A stretch of DNA of 64,000 bases from Amphiura filiformis (lineage: Eukaryota; Echinodermata; Ophiuroidea; Amphilepidida; Amphiuridae): the NCBI RefSeq assembly GCF_039555335.1, contig NC_092640.1, forward strand, positions 27,313,446 through 27,377,445. Reading direction: 5' to 3'. How positions within the stretch are numbered: position 1 is the stretch's first letter; each line of letters starts with the position of its first letter. The notes below the pieces were generated by a model. That model worked only from the letters and a program-made list of their open reading frames with translations. It did no database searches and was not told where the DNA came from. Position numbers and translations under genes: made by a program. This document shows, one piece after another, positions 1 to 11,922 of the stretch.

Positions 1-62
1 TTTTCTGGCAAACTTTTCTAACCTTTTGTGAATGATGTCGAAAACGTTTTGTGTTTGCTGGG
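1..62. mobile_element. End of a MITE, cut by the window edge
   Basis: This stretch matches the right ends of the copies at 15371-16026 and 52030-52726 (…GTCGAAAACGTTTTGTGTTTGCTGGG). It is one terminus of the same family, whose terminal inverted repeat begins CCCAGCAAACACAAAACG. The rest of the copy lies left of the window. Confidence 0.75.
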
Positions 63-1165
63 TTTATATCCTCCAACTGCATAGAACTGCATGTTAAAGC
101 CTTAATGTACGATCTTTTTAAATTTGTAGATTTTTCTTTTTTTCTTCCAAAATGATAAAATAGTTAATATGCAAAGTTCCCAATACACTTGGACGCGAAA
201 AACATTGGAAATTTAAACAACGTCAACTTTACCTCTTTCTGACTCGAAATATCTCGTACTTTTTGAATTAGGACGACGAGTGCGGCCTCAGAGTTGGTCT
301 TATACGCAACCAGTTTAGTTACGCTAACCACTGGCTTCGTAGGAGACTAAGATTTGCGATCGTTCGACTCCGACATATTATCATAATCTGAAAATTATGA
401 TATGTCGGACCAACAGAAAATCATCCTGTTTTACTACAAATAGGGCAAATTTGACAGTTTGGTGATAGATGTAAGTTGGAACATGTGTAAGTATTACGCC
501 AAAAAATCGGTTTTGAAAAAAATAAAGGTATATTCTGAAAAAAGATCCTACATGGCCAAAATAGCCAGTCAGATTTTTTCACTTTACATTGCTATTTCAG
601 CTTAAAATTGACAGCAACCATTCCCTGCAGTTATTACAAATATTATTTCAACATTTTGAATAAAGATTTTACCAAAATTAAAATTGGACGGAAATCGTAC
701 ATTATGGCTTTAACTGGCTAAATACATTAAATTCCCTGTCGGTGGGGGTGGGTGTGTGTGTGTGTGGGGGGGTGGGGGGGCTGGGGTTGTGGTTTTGGAG
801 TGTGTGTGTGGGGGGGGGGTGTGCATTTCTTCCAGGGTCTATGATGAGCCTATACAACCGAGGACAAACTTCCAACCGTGGACGTCCACGGTTCCTAAAG
901 GGGTCCAGCATGATTAAAATAACGTAAAAAAGCTATTTAGAGCATGATCATATCGCGACCTCTATTGTAGGTATGGTATGTCCCTGATACCATGTCACAG
1001 TATGTCCACTCAGTAAGGCGACTCACTGCTGAAACTTGGTGTCCTCGGTTGGCGGTTACACAATTTCAGTTCTCGTTTGGAGGCGCTAAACCCGCAGGTG
1101 TAGGTGGGGGGGGCGGTCGTGTTCTCCTTGCGCTCTTTCCGCTTTCATATTACTATTAGGCTTAC
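63..1165. other. Intron or intergenic stretch, no gene seen
   Basis: No exon with a recognisable protein was found on either strand. It should be part of the first intron of the mARC-like gene on the minus strand. Bases about 660-730 resemble the unit found again at 51928-52029 and 52811-52857 (core GACGGAAATCGTACATTATGG), so part of it is dispersed repeat. Confidence 0.5.
742..830. repeat. G/T-rich low-complexity tract
   Basis: Runs of G separated by GT and T on the plus strand, with several runs of four or more G. Such a sequence could form a G-quadruplex. The open frames across it on both strands are composition artefacts. Confidence 0.7.
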
Positions 1166-1395
1166 CTATCACAGACCCCAGCATTGCTCTTTATTCCATA
1201 AAGCTTCGAACACGTTGCTTCAGTTATTTCAATTCCTCGGCATGCCTTCACAGGATGTACAAAGATACGACCGATTTTACCCACTTCTTGCCACGATTTT
1301 TGAGTAATAGATTTCTGCTGTCCATACCTGTATATTCCATATACAGCTATACCTGCAACGCAACCCGCCGCTATAGCTCGCCAAGTATCCGACAT
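1166..1395 (-). CDS. MTARC: mARC-like protein, first coding exon (partial gene)
   Basis: The exon starts at an ATG (complement of 1393-1395) and encodes 76 residues before a GT donor (GATAG|GTAAGC, donor at 1165-1161), leaving codon phase 2. Residues about 6-24 form a hydrophobic helix (AAGCVAGIAVYGIYRYG), followed by VGKIGRIFVHPVKACRGIEI and EATCSKLYGIKSNAGVCDR. The order of a membrane anchor followed by the PVKxCxG segment is that of the N-terminal MOSC beta-barrel of mitochondrial amidoxime-reducing component. Known family members are molybdenum enzymes of the outer mitochondrial membrane that reduce N-hydroxylated compounds with cytochrome b5 and its reductase. The molybdenum-binding C-terminal part is not in the window; remaining exons must lie left of base 1. 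Confidence 0.82.
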
Positions 1396-1719
1396 GGTTC
1401 ACATGCACATGCACACTGTATTACAATGTGTGTGCTGTTGACTACACCCGTTGGTTTTACGTCAATAATATTGTAATCTATTATATTTGAACTTGATAAT
1501 ATTATTATTGTTTATTCAAGCAACAGAATCCAAGTGCTAAGTTAGGTTGGAAAAATGCGTCAACAGCTATGAACACAAATTCACAATATTAACACAACTG
1601 CAACAGTATCGATCAACACCAGAAAAGTTGGTAGCTACTACCGAAAACTTGAACTTCTGGCACATTATAGTTGACCCCGGAGGTTCATACAAGAACTGTC
1701 TTTAAAAAGGCAACGCAGT

Positions 1720-2155
1720 GATCCTATTCTCTTTTTATGACATTTATAGCTATTTATTTCCTATATCCATAAAAACAGTTTATTCCAAAAATTGCAGTCG
1801 ATTCCAATTCTGCGTTTGCTAGTTAGGCATGATTAGGGACCGTTCACAAACACTTGTAAGGGGGGCCTGATGCAAAAGGGGGGCCTGGACAATTTTGACC
1901 CTCCTAAGGGGGGGCTGAAAAATGACCACAAATTTTCATGGGAAAATTGAGTTTATATGCTCTCGATAAATTTTTTTTGCATCAGGCCCCCCCTTACAAG
2001 TGTTTGTGAACGGTCCCTTATGTGTATTACACTGCTCGATAGGTAACTGTTATTTAAACGTAATTAAAAATATATTTGCTAAATGAATTAATTTGCAAGA
2101 AATATTTTGGTATAAAAATCTCAACTTTTTTATGAGAAAAGTGGGGGGTCGAGGT
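1720..2155. repeat. Dispersed repeat R3, copy 1, with nested MITE
   Basis: The flanks 1720-1835 and 2018-2155 line up with one continuous stretch at about 27555-27850 (shared words: CTTTTTATGACATTT, TGCGTTTGC, TGTGTATTACACTGCTC, GGTATAAAAATCTCAA). The second copy lacks the inserted 1836-2017 element, so it marks the empty site. Confidence 0.8.
1836..2017. mobile_element. Harbinger-type MITE with TTA duplication
   Basis: A 182-bp element with inverted ends GGGACCGTTCACAAACAC… that run for about 40 bp, flanked by TTA at 1833-1835 and 2018-2020. The paralogous sequence at 27658-27680 reads GCATGATTATGTGTATTAC with a single TTA, which confirms the borders. A 3-bp TTA/TAA duplication and GGG-starting ends are typical of PIF/Harbinger elements; the superfamily is inferred from this. 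Confidence 0.85.
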
Positions 2156-2524
2156 TTTTAGGGTCTGCATAAGTTTTCAATACTGTACTGGGTCAAGTTT
2201 TATGGATTTCCCCTAATACTTCCAAAAGGCTTTTATTACGGCGTCTGTGATGGAGGTTTGTTTATTACAATCTTATTTTGACCATCTCCAGGAATACAAT
2301 GCCCTACTGAACTATTGAACTGGGTCAAGGTTTTACGGCTTATCCCCAAAATGTCCAAATCTTGTGGTGCAAACATCCAAATAGTATATTACATTGTGAT
2401 TCAGTATCAGCTATTTATATCATGCTGCAAATAAACCAGCTCGGTTTGGTAATTTCATCACCACTTTGTTGGGTGAGATATCTTTCATAGTTCATCTCAC
2501 AGACGCACCCCTACACAAATTGAC
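2156..2524. other. Gene-free stretch
   Basis: AT-rich sequence with only short, unconvincing open frames. Nothing recognised. Confidence 0.5.
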
Positions 2525-5490
2525 AGTCGGTCATTTCAAATGTTTAGTTTTAGTTTTGGTTTTGGTTTTGGTCACGTGATTTCCTATTATCCTGCCTATA
2601 TAGCCACTTGAGTCACAAGATATCGAATTCTTTGTTTCTACCTTTTGTTAAAAACTGAACATTTGTATCAGGCAGCTTCGGTTTTCGTTTTAGTTTCTTA
2701 TAAGTGGTGTTAAGAAGAAAAGTTACCTGATCTAAGCATACAAGAGAAATCGAGCATGGCAATCGACATTGAAAGACGTGGTTTACAAAATCGAATAAGC
2801 CATGGCTATTTTAGCTGTGAAAATATATAGACCATCGAAATATTTGCATTCGACATTACAAAAGGGCGACTATTGTAATTGTTTAGGTGCTATAAACAAA
2901 ATCGATTCATGTCCTTAATCCCATGTACCAGAATCGATGGAAGGCCATTATATGACCTCTAATAACCTAATGACTTTTACCATAGATGAACTCCTGGATG
3001 GGGCAGCTTTAATTAGCATGAGGCCGCATTGATATGTAAATAGCGTATTGATATTTAAATTTGCGCCCAGACGTATTGAGGGCGACAGTCATGTTATCCA
3101 GACGGAGAATGGCTGCATATGCCGGGCATGTCAATTTGCTGAGTGAAGGCTGATAATCACCTGTCTGTATAGGTAATAAGCTAGTATATTTCGTGTACCA
3201 GTTGGTTATAACAAAAAATTAGTATCATATTAAATATATTAAATGTATAAACTTTGAAATTTACATGAATTTGAAGAGCAGAGCTTCGAAATGTAGCTAA
3301 GTCAGGTGATGTGAAATTCTGCTGCGTGACCCCCTCTGCGTGGTAGAATTATATTCATAAAACATTGAATTTAACAGATATCATGGGTAGCCAACCACGA
3401 TTAATCAGCATTTAAAATATATGTTATTTAACAAAGATAAATAATAAAGAGTACAAATGGCAATTAACTAGTAAACAAGCCTGAAATCTTAAAATGTTGC
3501 CACGTGATTTCCCGAACACATGATATGTTAACATGTGACCACTATTCAGATTTACCGTAAATATTTGGAGTATGCTTGCACATCATGCACATACACTGTG
3601 CATTTCTTTACTTACGTATAAAATCAATAATTCATGATGGGAGCCAAGTAACATTGTCTGCTCAGAGCAGATTGGTATTTTATTTTACTTGAGAGCATAA
3701 TAGAAATACATAAAGACGAATAAGGCGCCATGATGGAAGGTCAGGTCGGGTATCAAAGGTTAGTATAACTTAAATACTACTTGTATTTCCCACCTTGCCT
3801 CTGTCACATATTTCCTTCATATTATTGACAGCAAGTCCTAATTTTGACTTTGCTATTGCAAAATGTCATTTCATATCAAATTAGTATAGACTTTCTTTGA
3901 AAAAACATATCACTGGTGCCTGATGGGAATACCCGTCCGCCATTTCATTAAACTGGATCGTTTTCGCCTATTTTGTGCCCAGATGTATTGGGGGCGCGCT
4001 ATACTCTCATTGAACATGCAAAGTTCGCAAAACTAACAACGTTGTTATTTGCCAAACTCAATTAACATGATCCAAGGGGTCGAACATGAATTATTCATAA
4101 CGAGCTATAACGGATCGATAACTGGCCTCACTTTCTAGCTAGTAAACCAGCTGAATTTTTCATAGATTTTGCGTTGCTAATAGAACAACCGTGAATTTAG
4201 TGTCACCCCCTTGCTTTTACTGAAGCAATTTTTACTGCAAAAAGTAGAAGATAGAGGAGAGAAGAGATTGTGTGTGGTGGGTGGGCGTGTGTGTGTGCAA
4301 GGGGAGCTAAGGGGGTATGGGCAGGGAGAAAGAGAAACAGATGGGAGAGAACATTGGACGTGAAAAGAGAAGGGGGAGGAGAGATGTCGTCATATCGAAT
4401 GTAGGGGAGGAGGAGGGAGAGAAGGAGTCACTTAGGCTGCGATCACATAGAAGTATACTATTCGGGTATACGGTGCACGTTTTGCAGGTGCACGCGTATA
4501 GCTTAAATTGAGCAAGGCAATTTCATAGTACCGGGTCACATAAGGCTACGATCGCATAGAAGTATACTATTCGGGTATACGATGCACGTTTTGCAGCTGC
4601 ACGCGTATAGCTTAAATCGAGCAAGGTAATTTCATAGTACCGGGTCACATAAGAGCTATTCGAAAAGGCCGTATACCTGCGTATAGTATAGTATAGTGGG
4701 AATCGTGCGTGTTCGATTTTAGTGCAGCGTATACTGTCCTAATTTTAAAAACCTAAACCATATGTGGGTAAATTCATTTTTTTAATAGATGCATCTAATT
4801 CTGCACATTATGACACCTCATTGAATGCAATGTGACCTCAAAAAGTAAAGTTACAAGCATTTGATAAGACGAAGAAAATGGGTAAACTGACATACTCGCT
4901 ATTCGCTATACGAAATACGCTCATTCGATCAGGCTGAGTTCACATAGTATACCCCTATATGAACTCAGCCTGATCGAATGAGCGTATTTCGTATAGCGAA
5001 TACCGTATACCGTATACTTCTATGTGAACTCAGCCTTAGGGAAGAGGTGGTTATATATGTAGGGGAGAGGGGAGCCCCCTCTTAAAGAGGTATGGCTTCC
5101 CGGGGATAATAAACTAATTCATAATCAAATCATCTCCATGCATCGTTTATGTTTCATACAAACAAACAAAGCCCCCACCCCACCCCATCCTTCAATATAC
5201 GCGTATGTATATTTTTTTTATGATTTCTAGGCCTAGAACTCGAGTGTAATATGCCACCTTCGACAAAGAGCATCGACTGTCGTCCGCGGGGATAGATTTC
5301 CGATATCAATCATGATAATAATTATGTTAGCACAATAGGCTATTGTATACTTCTGGTTATATACCCTATACTGTGTCCTCCCAGCATAATAGTGTTATGA
5401 TTTCAGACCAGATCTGCTCTACTTTTTAATCCCTTGATTTTTGAGAAACCAAGAGAAACCAAAACTAAAGATTTTAAATGAGGGAGTGTT
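2525..5490 (+). repeat. Dispersed repeat R1, copy 1
   Basis: Matches the copies at about 31660-33660 and 45625-48210 in the same order. It begins with a TTTAGTTTTGGTTTTGG-rich start and TTTCCTATTATCCTGCC, passes through a purine-rich AGAGAGAGGG block and CTAATTCATAATCAAATC with ATCTCCATC, and ends TTTTTAATCC…GATTTTTG with AGAGAAACC. The left start and the reversed right end share TTTAGTTTTGGTTT, so it may have short terminal inverted repeats. No coding capacity is visible. This copy is longer because other sequences, including 4435-5035, are inserted in it. Confidence 0.7.
4435..5035. mobile_element. TTA-flanked fold-back element in R1
   Basis: Inverted ends GGCTGCGATCACATAGAAG and (reversed) GGCTGAGTTCACATAGAAG, flanked by TTA at 4432-4434 and 5036-5038, as in Harbinger-type MITEs. 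Inside, a unit of about 108 bp is duplicated in tandem (from 4435 and from 4543), each with GTATACTATTCGGGTATAC-like palindromes. A near-perfect hairpin of about 45-bp arms spans roughly 4906-5011. Confidence 0.75.
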
Positions 5491-6027
5491 TTTATTTGAT
5501 ACACCTCTGGGTGTTTCAAAGTGCATCTCATACGCAGTAAACTGCGAAAAACGGTGAATTGAGTGTCATCGCGATTCGCCAAATATACGATATATCTTTG
5601 AAACATTTCTGATTGTTTACAAAATATTCTGTTGAGCTGCCTCAGTTTCTGAAAACAATTATTATAAACTTTGATAAATTTTGCATTATTGTGACTCAAT
5701 GACTGTAGACGATAAATCTTTCAATTTTCTGATTTGTGTGTGTGTGTTTGTTTTGTTTTATTTTATTTTGAATTTATGATTCAATAAAATATAATGGTAT
5801 TACATTTGTTTCGCACGATGTTCTTTTCAATTGTTTAATGGTATAAATATTGATAAAAACGCAAGTCACTATGATTTTAGAATTATTAATAAACAAACAC
5901 TTACCCACCATAATAATTCGTTGTGTCTGAAAATAGTAGTTTTGTTGTCGACAAACTGAATTTATACTTCATCACAGCCATGAGCGATTCATGTTTAATC
6001 ACTGGGTCGTATTATATGTCTTTACAG
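5491..6027. other. Upstream region or intron of the LRR-GPCR
   Basis: No LRR-like exon was found here. It ends in TGTCTTTACAG at 6017-6027, a good acceptor for the exon that follows, so it is probably intronic and earlier exons are missing or unrecognised. Confidence 0.5.
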
Positions 6028-7121
6028 GGCTTGTAAATTTAGAACACTTAGATTTGTCGAGAAACAAAATATACTTTACCAGAGACGATTTTTAATCCGA
6101 ATTTGAATCTCCAATTGCTAAGACTTAATGACAACAAACTGACTACAATAAAAGCAGGGCTTTTCAACAGTATAGTCAAACTATTGACTCTTTACTTGCA
6201 TCGTAATCAAATAACAAACTTACCCGAAGGTGTGTTTGACAATCTTCACAGTTTAATTGCTCTGGACTTGCATCATAACAATTTAACAAACGTGAATGCT
6301 GTTTTCGGTTCAATGTTAAATCTGAAGTACCTATTCTTAGGAGGAAACGGATTAGTTGGTGTTCCGCCGGGCGCGTTTATCGGTCCTATAGAATTGAATA
6401 CCCTTGCTTTGGATTACAACGACATCGTTGATTTAGCACATGATGCTTTCACGACCATTTCAACTTATACACTCTCTCTAACAAGGAATCAATTAGTTAC
6501 ATTACCATTAGGCATTTTCAGTAACCTTACAGAATTGAGACAATTATATTTGGATTATAATCGTATAAGGGAATTACAATTTGGCATATTTCACGGTCTT
6601 GATAATCTATTGCAGCTTGATCTACGACACAATTACATTGTCACCTTACCATCTGGCATATTCAGTAATCTTACACGGTTGTTAACGTTATATATGGAGG
6701 TGAACATAATCGAGTATCTACCAGATGACGTTTTTAATGGTTTACTAAGCCTTGATACGTTAACTCTAGATTTGAATTATTTGACGCAGTTACCTTCGCT
6801 GAACATGGATGCATTATACCTTTTTTCTGCGCAAGGAAACATATTAACTTCACTTGATGAAGGAACTTTTGACTCGACTTTCAATTTACAGGTTCTAATC
6901 TTGCCTCACAATAATATACAAACTTTATCCTCAAATGTATTCAGACAATTAACCCAACTGCAATTTCTTCGTTTGGAACATAATCAAATTGTATATGTAC
7001 ACAATGAGGTTTTTAGCAGTCTTGTTAATTTAATTCATCTTGATATTAAATTTAATCAAATTATGGTTTGTCCAAATGTTACGGCATCAGTGAAACTTTG
7101 GAATTTCTTCGCTAGTAATAA
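6028..7121 (+). CDS. LRR-GPCR (GRL101/LGR-like), 5' part of split exon
   Basis: The exon follows the acceptor TTTACAG|GG and encodes tandem leucine-rich repeats of about 24 residues (LxxLxLxxNxL/IxxL). Examples are LVNLEHLDLSRNKI, LQLLRLNDNKLTTI, LLTLYLHRNQI and LQFLRLEHNQIVYV, giving about 14 repeats. The reading frame shifts once in a run of five T at 6089-6093; the flanking LRR frames join smoothly if that run had four. At 7122 the frame runs into a transposable element and is lost. The matching remainder starts at 11923. In the receptor family these repeats form the extracellular ligand-binding domain. The N-terminus (signal peptide, LDLa modules if any) is not in view. Because of the insertion this allele is probably a pseudogene unless the insert is polymorphic or misassembled. 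Confidence 0.8.
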
Positions 7122-7686
7122 TAGTAGACTTGTTAAGAGGTTGAACGCTGCATTTTTTAGTACAAAGGTCCCACTTGGCATGGATGTTCCTTGAGGCAAG
7201 AGAAAAAGATTCATCCAAAGAGACACTCTGTCTCTATGCATAAAACCCCCTAATTAGCATAAATTATGCTAATTAGCACCCAAAATATGGTATTTTCTAA
7301 TTTTTAGCCCATTTCACTTAAAAGCAGGTGAAAACAGTTGAATTTGGATTAATTTAGGATAAGGAATTAATTTTGGGGGTAGTTTTGGGAATATGTGTCC
7401 ATTCTGACCCCCAAATCCAAGATGGACGCTGGCCGCCATCTTTAAAATACACGTTTTTACAACTTTTGAATCATACTGGCTACCAACTTGTGTGATATAT
7501 CAATTTATACTAATTTGGGGCTGTAGAGCTCATTTCCGGCATTAATTTGATTAAAGGAGTTAATTTAAAGGTGTATTTATTTGCTATACAGGGTGAGTCA
7601 GAAAAAAACTGCTCTCAATCATTCCTAATTTTGTACCTTCAAAACATGCATGGGAAATGACACACTGGTTTATGGTATTACATTAA

Positions 7687-8043
7687 GGGGTACTATACCC
7701 CTCGATAAATTTGTGTCTATTTTTGCATTTTTCTCAAAAACTAAAAACACACTGGTAACAAAAGTTATGTATATTATAGGGGTAAGGAATCCAATTACTA
7801 CACTGGAATTTCAGTGTCCCACGACAAGCGGTTTGTTATTTATGATAAGAAATAAGGTACCGCAAGGATGTACCTCATTTCCTGTCATATATACTGAACC
7901 ACTTGTCTCGAGTCACTGAAATTTCAGTGCAGTAATTGGATTCCTTGCCCATAATATACATAACTTTTGTTACCAGTGTGTTATTATTTTTTGAGAAAAA
8001 TGCAAAAATAGTCACAAATTTACCACAGGGGTGTAGTACCCCC
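7687..8043. mobile_element. Fold-back MITE flanked by TTAA
   Basis: The two halves are reverse complements (GGGGTACTATACCCC…GGGGTGTAGTACCCCC; internal GTTATGTATATTATAGGGG against its inverse). TTAA stands at 7683-7686 and 8044-8047. Ends like these recur at 40914 and 44994. TTAA flanks are typical of piggyBac-type transposition; that assignment is inference. Confidence 0.78.
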
Positions 8044-8059
8044 TTAAACAGATTGAACT

Positions 8060-11000
8060 AGTACCATATCAGTATGACTTTGGGGTCATGGTAGGAGCGT
8101 CCGAACCAATAGTTCACGCGGCTCTGGATAACCAACCAATCCTGCCACCACCAAGCACAACTTATCATCTAGAAGCTTTCCATCATGCCCAGAATCGCCA
8201 AAGGAAGTCCAAGCCGACCTTTTCTAAGGCCTGCTTTGACAGTTACATCACTGAATGTCGAAGGATTCTCTACCGCCAAGCAAAATATCATCAGCAGATT
8301 GTGCAACAATCTCCACTGTGATCCCCTGTGCTTACAGGAAACCCATAGAGGAGCGACTAACCACCGCCCAATCATACGAGGTATGGTCCTTGCCATTGAG
8401 AGACCACATCGTCAATACGGGAGTGCAATATTTGTGAATGAAGTTATTGCGATTGAAGCCACTATGATGTCTGATGACAGCAACATTGAAGTCCTCACTG
8501 TTGAGCTCAGTAATGTAGCAATAACATCAGTCTACAAGCCACCAGCAGAAGACTTCAAGCTCCCTCTCTTCACTTCTAACACTGACACCAATGGGGTTAC
8601 AAAGAAACCAACAACGATGGAACTGCAGTTGAGGAATGGATAGACAAACACTAGCTGGGCCTTATTCATGATTCCAAACTTCCTCCTTCGTTCCATAGTA
8701 CCCGTTGGAAGAGAGAATACAACCCTGATCTAGCTATTGTCACTAACAACATCTCTGACATGTGTAAGAAGATTGTATTGGATCCAGTTCCCCAAACACA
8801 ACACCGGCCAATTGGTATCCACGTTAACACCGTAATCTCACCAAACATAGTGCCTTTTCAGCGACGCTTCAATTACAAGAAAGCAGACTGGAACGGATTC
8901 ACAAAAGAGCTAGACCAGAAGGTGAAGAGAATTACTCCAACTCCAGACAATTATGACACCTTTGCCCAACTATTTTCCAAGACTGCTCGTAGACATATAC
9001 CAAGAGGTTGCAGGGTGGAATACATACATTTCCAAGGAATGTGCAGAAGAAAACAAGAGTATGTAACCATGTTTGAAGCTGACCCTTTCGCCGAGGAAAC
9101 AACAGCAAAGGGTGCGACAGTTATGGAATCCGTCTCCAAAGAGCGTAATAAGACCTGGCATACCCTCATAGAGTCAGCAGACATGACCCGCAACAGCAAG
9201 AAGGCATGGTCCACCATCCGCAAACTTCAAGGTGACCCTACAACAGCCCCACTGCAGCCCTAAGTCACACCCAACCAGGTTGCCCACCAACTGTTCCTGA
9301 ATGGAAGAAGTGGCAAGAAACATAAGACCAAATTAGACCGCAAGAAATACAGCGGAGACCCCGGCTTCATCAAGCCCTTTACTATGCAGGAGCTGGAAGC
9401 AGGAATCGCCAAACTCCAACCAGGGAAAGAAATTGGCCTTGACAACATCGCAACTGAGCAGCTGAAGAACTTTGGTCCAGAAAAAAAAATGGCTCTTACG
9501 GCTCTACAACACCTGTCGTCGCAGCCACAGACTCCCTAAGATCTTGAAGAAGTCTCACATCATCGGTCTGCTGAAGCCAGGGAAAGATCCATCCATCCCA
9601 AAGAGTTATCGACCAATATCGCTTCTCAGCCATGCCTACAAGCTATTCGAACGCCTCCTGCTCAACAGACTGGCACCTGTGGTAGACGAGCAACTCATCC
9701 CAGAACAAGCAGGTTTCCGTCCTGGCAAATCAACAACAAGCCAAGTTCTCAACCTTACCCAGCACATTGAGGATGGATTTGAGGATGGATTGGTAACCGG
9801 AGTTGTTTTCGTCGACCTCTCAGCAGCTTACGATACCGTCAATCATAGATGTCTCCTCAGCAAAATCCTGGAGCTAACCAAAGATATCCACCTGACGGAG
9901 CTCATCGAATGCATGCTTGACAACAGGATGTTCTTTGTTCAGTTTGGAGACAAGAAGAGCCGGTGGCGAAGACCCAGGAACGGACTACCCTAAGGCAGTG
10001 TTCTCGCACCTCTCCTGTTCTATATATACACCAATGATCAACCGAGAAGTGACGACACCCAACTCTTCATATATGCAGACGATTTTGGCATCAGTGCACA
10101 ACACACCGACTTCACTGCTGTGGAACAGAGACTCTCCAAAGCCCTGGATGAGCTCACGCCATACTATGAGGAAAACTACCTCCGTGCCAACCCATCCAAG
10201 ACACAGGTGTGAGCTTTCCACCTCCGCAACCGTGAAGCTAAACGTCAACTGAAGGTGACCTGTTCTGGAACCACACTAGAGCACTGTCAAACACCCTTAT
10301 ATCTGGGAGTCACTCTCGACCGTACACTCTCATACAAGAGCCACATTGAGAAGACAAGGAGCAAAGTTTGTTCACAAAACAACATTTTGAACAAGCTCAC
10401 TGAGCCCGACCAGACACTCTCAGATCAGCAGCCTTGGCTTTATGCTACTCTAGTGCTGAGTATGCCTGCCCAGTGTGGGGAAGATCAACTCATGCCAAGA
10501 AGGTGGACCCAGCACTCAACTTGTGCTGTCGACTTATCACTGGATGCCTCCGATCAACACCAACGGAGACTCTCTACACCTTAGCTGCTATAGCCCCTCC
10601 AGATGTACACCGACAAGTGACCAGCATGCAAGAGCGTGTGCGTCAGACCACTGATATGAACACCCCATGTTCAACCAGACTGCTGCACCCAAACGCCTTA
10701 GATCCAGAGGAAGCTTCATAAGCAAAGTTCATCCTCTTGGGGCAGTCTCCAAGGAAGCGGAAAGACTCACCCTGTAGAAAGAGAGATCTCCCAATTCACC
10801 AGCTATGGGACTACAACCCAGTGAGCAGCTACCACCTGGAGCTGATTCCACATGGCCTGAGTGGCGGTGTCTCAACAGACTAAGATCAGGGGTCGGAAGG
10901 TGCAAGGTCGCTTTGCAGAAATGGGGATACCTACCAGAAGGACAAAACACTACCTGTGTGTGTGGAACGGTTCCACAGACTATGGAACACCTGTTGGTCT

Positions 11001-11145
11001 GTCCACAGATGGGGCAACATTGCACACATGAGGACCTAGCTGAATTCAATGATTCTGCTCGTCACTGCGTCAGCTATTGGCTCGGACGCATTTGACCCTG
11101 CGCTTGGACACGCTAAGAAGAAGTATGACTGCATAGTCCAATAAA
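8060..11145 (+). mobile_element. Degenerate non-LTR retrotransposon (jockey/CR1-like)
   Basis: Fragments of one LINE protein lie in order. An endonuclease domain at about 8185-8640 contains TSLNVEGF, LCLQETHRG and ITSVYKPPAED. A linker region occupies 8760-9262. Reverse transcriptase runs from 9472 (RLPKILKKSHIIGLLKPGKD, SYRPISLLSHAYKLFERLL, FRPGKSTTSQV, FVDLSAAYDTVNH) to the catalytic YADD at 10072-10083. A C-terminal part at about 10800-11090 has the cysteine-rich pattern CVCGTVPQTMEHLLVCP. In-frame stops and frame changes interrupt it (TAA just after NGLP near 9993, TGA near 10210), so it is inactive. It sits inside the 7122-11922 inverted-repeat element. Confidence 0.85.
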
Positions 11146-11922
11146 AAGTAACTATTTCAGGTTCAAAGGTCCACCTTTAGGAACTGAACATGACTGCGTG
11201 TCTGCAGATTAACCGGCCATTTTGGATTGTCAAAATGGCCGCCATATTGGTATTTAAAAATGGTAAACATTGGTTTTCATTACAAGTGAATCCTAGACTT
11301 CAAAAAAAAGCAAAATATAAAAATCCCCACAATTGCCAACGACCAAAATTTTGGTGACGCACTGAACCAAACTATATATTCAAACATAAGTTTGATGTTC
11401 ATCCATCTACAATATTGTCAAAGACTGGTACATTGGAATTTACATTAAAAAACCACTGTGCCCTTTTCAAATGACTTCCTATCTTATAAACAGTGCCAGA
11501 AATGAGTTTCCCACCCCCATGTTAGTATTAATTGATATGCCACACAAGTCTGTAGCTCGATTGGTTCAAAAGTTGTAAAAACGCATATTTTAGAGATGGC
11601 GGCCAGCGGCCATCTTGGATTTGGGGGTCAGAATGGCCACATATTCCCAAAATTATCCCTAAAATTAATTCCTTATCCTAAATTAATCCAAATTCAACTG
11701 TTTACACATGTTTTTAAGTGAAATGGGCTAAAAGTTAGAAAATACCATATTTTGGGTGCTAATTAGCATAATTTATGCAAATTAGGGGGTTTATGCATAG
11801 ATACAGAGTGTCTCTTTGGATGAATCTTTTCCTTTTGCCCCAAGGAACATTCATGCCAAGTGGGACCTTTGTACTAAAAAATGCAGCGTTCGCCCCATTT
11901 TCACCCCTTAACAAGTCTACTA

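Larger units (their letters stand above)
7122..11922. mobile_element. 4.8-kb TIR element inserted in the LRR-GPCR exon
   Basis: The ends are long inverted repeats: 7122 to about 7520 matches the reverse complement of about 11510-11922. Both begin TAGTAGACTTGTTAAG and share the segments AACGCTGCATTTTTTAGTAC, CTAATTAGCATAAATTATGC and CCAAATCCAAGATGG. TAA at 7119-7121 and 11923-11925 is the likely target-site duplication. Removing the element and one TAA restores an uninterrupted LRR reading frame. Between the arms lie a fold-back MITE and a LINE. No transposase was recognised, so it is a non-autonomous fold-back element. TAA duplication suggests a Harbinger-like origin. Confidence 0.85.

Noticed and set aside
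702..927. Open frames on both strands
   Set aside because: Created by the G/T-rich tract.
8088..8321. Separate small genes in frames around 8088-8437
   Set aside because: Shadows of the LINE endonuclease frame at 8185-8643.
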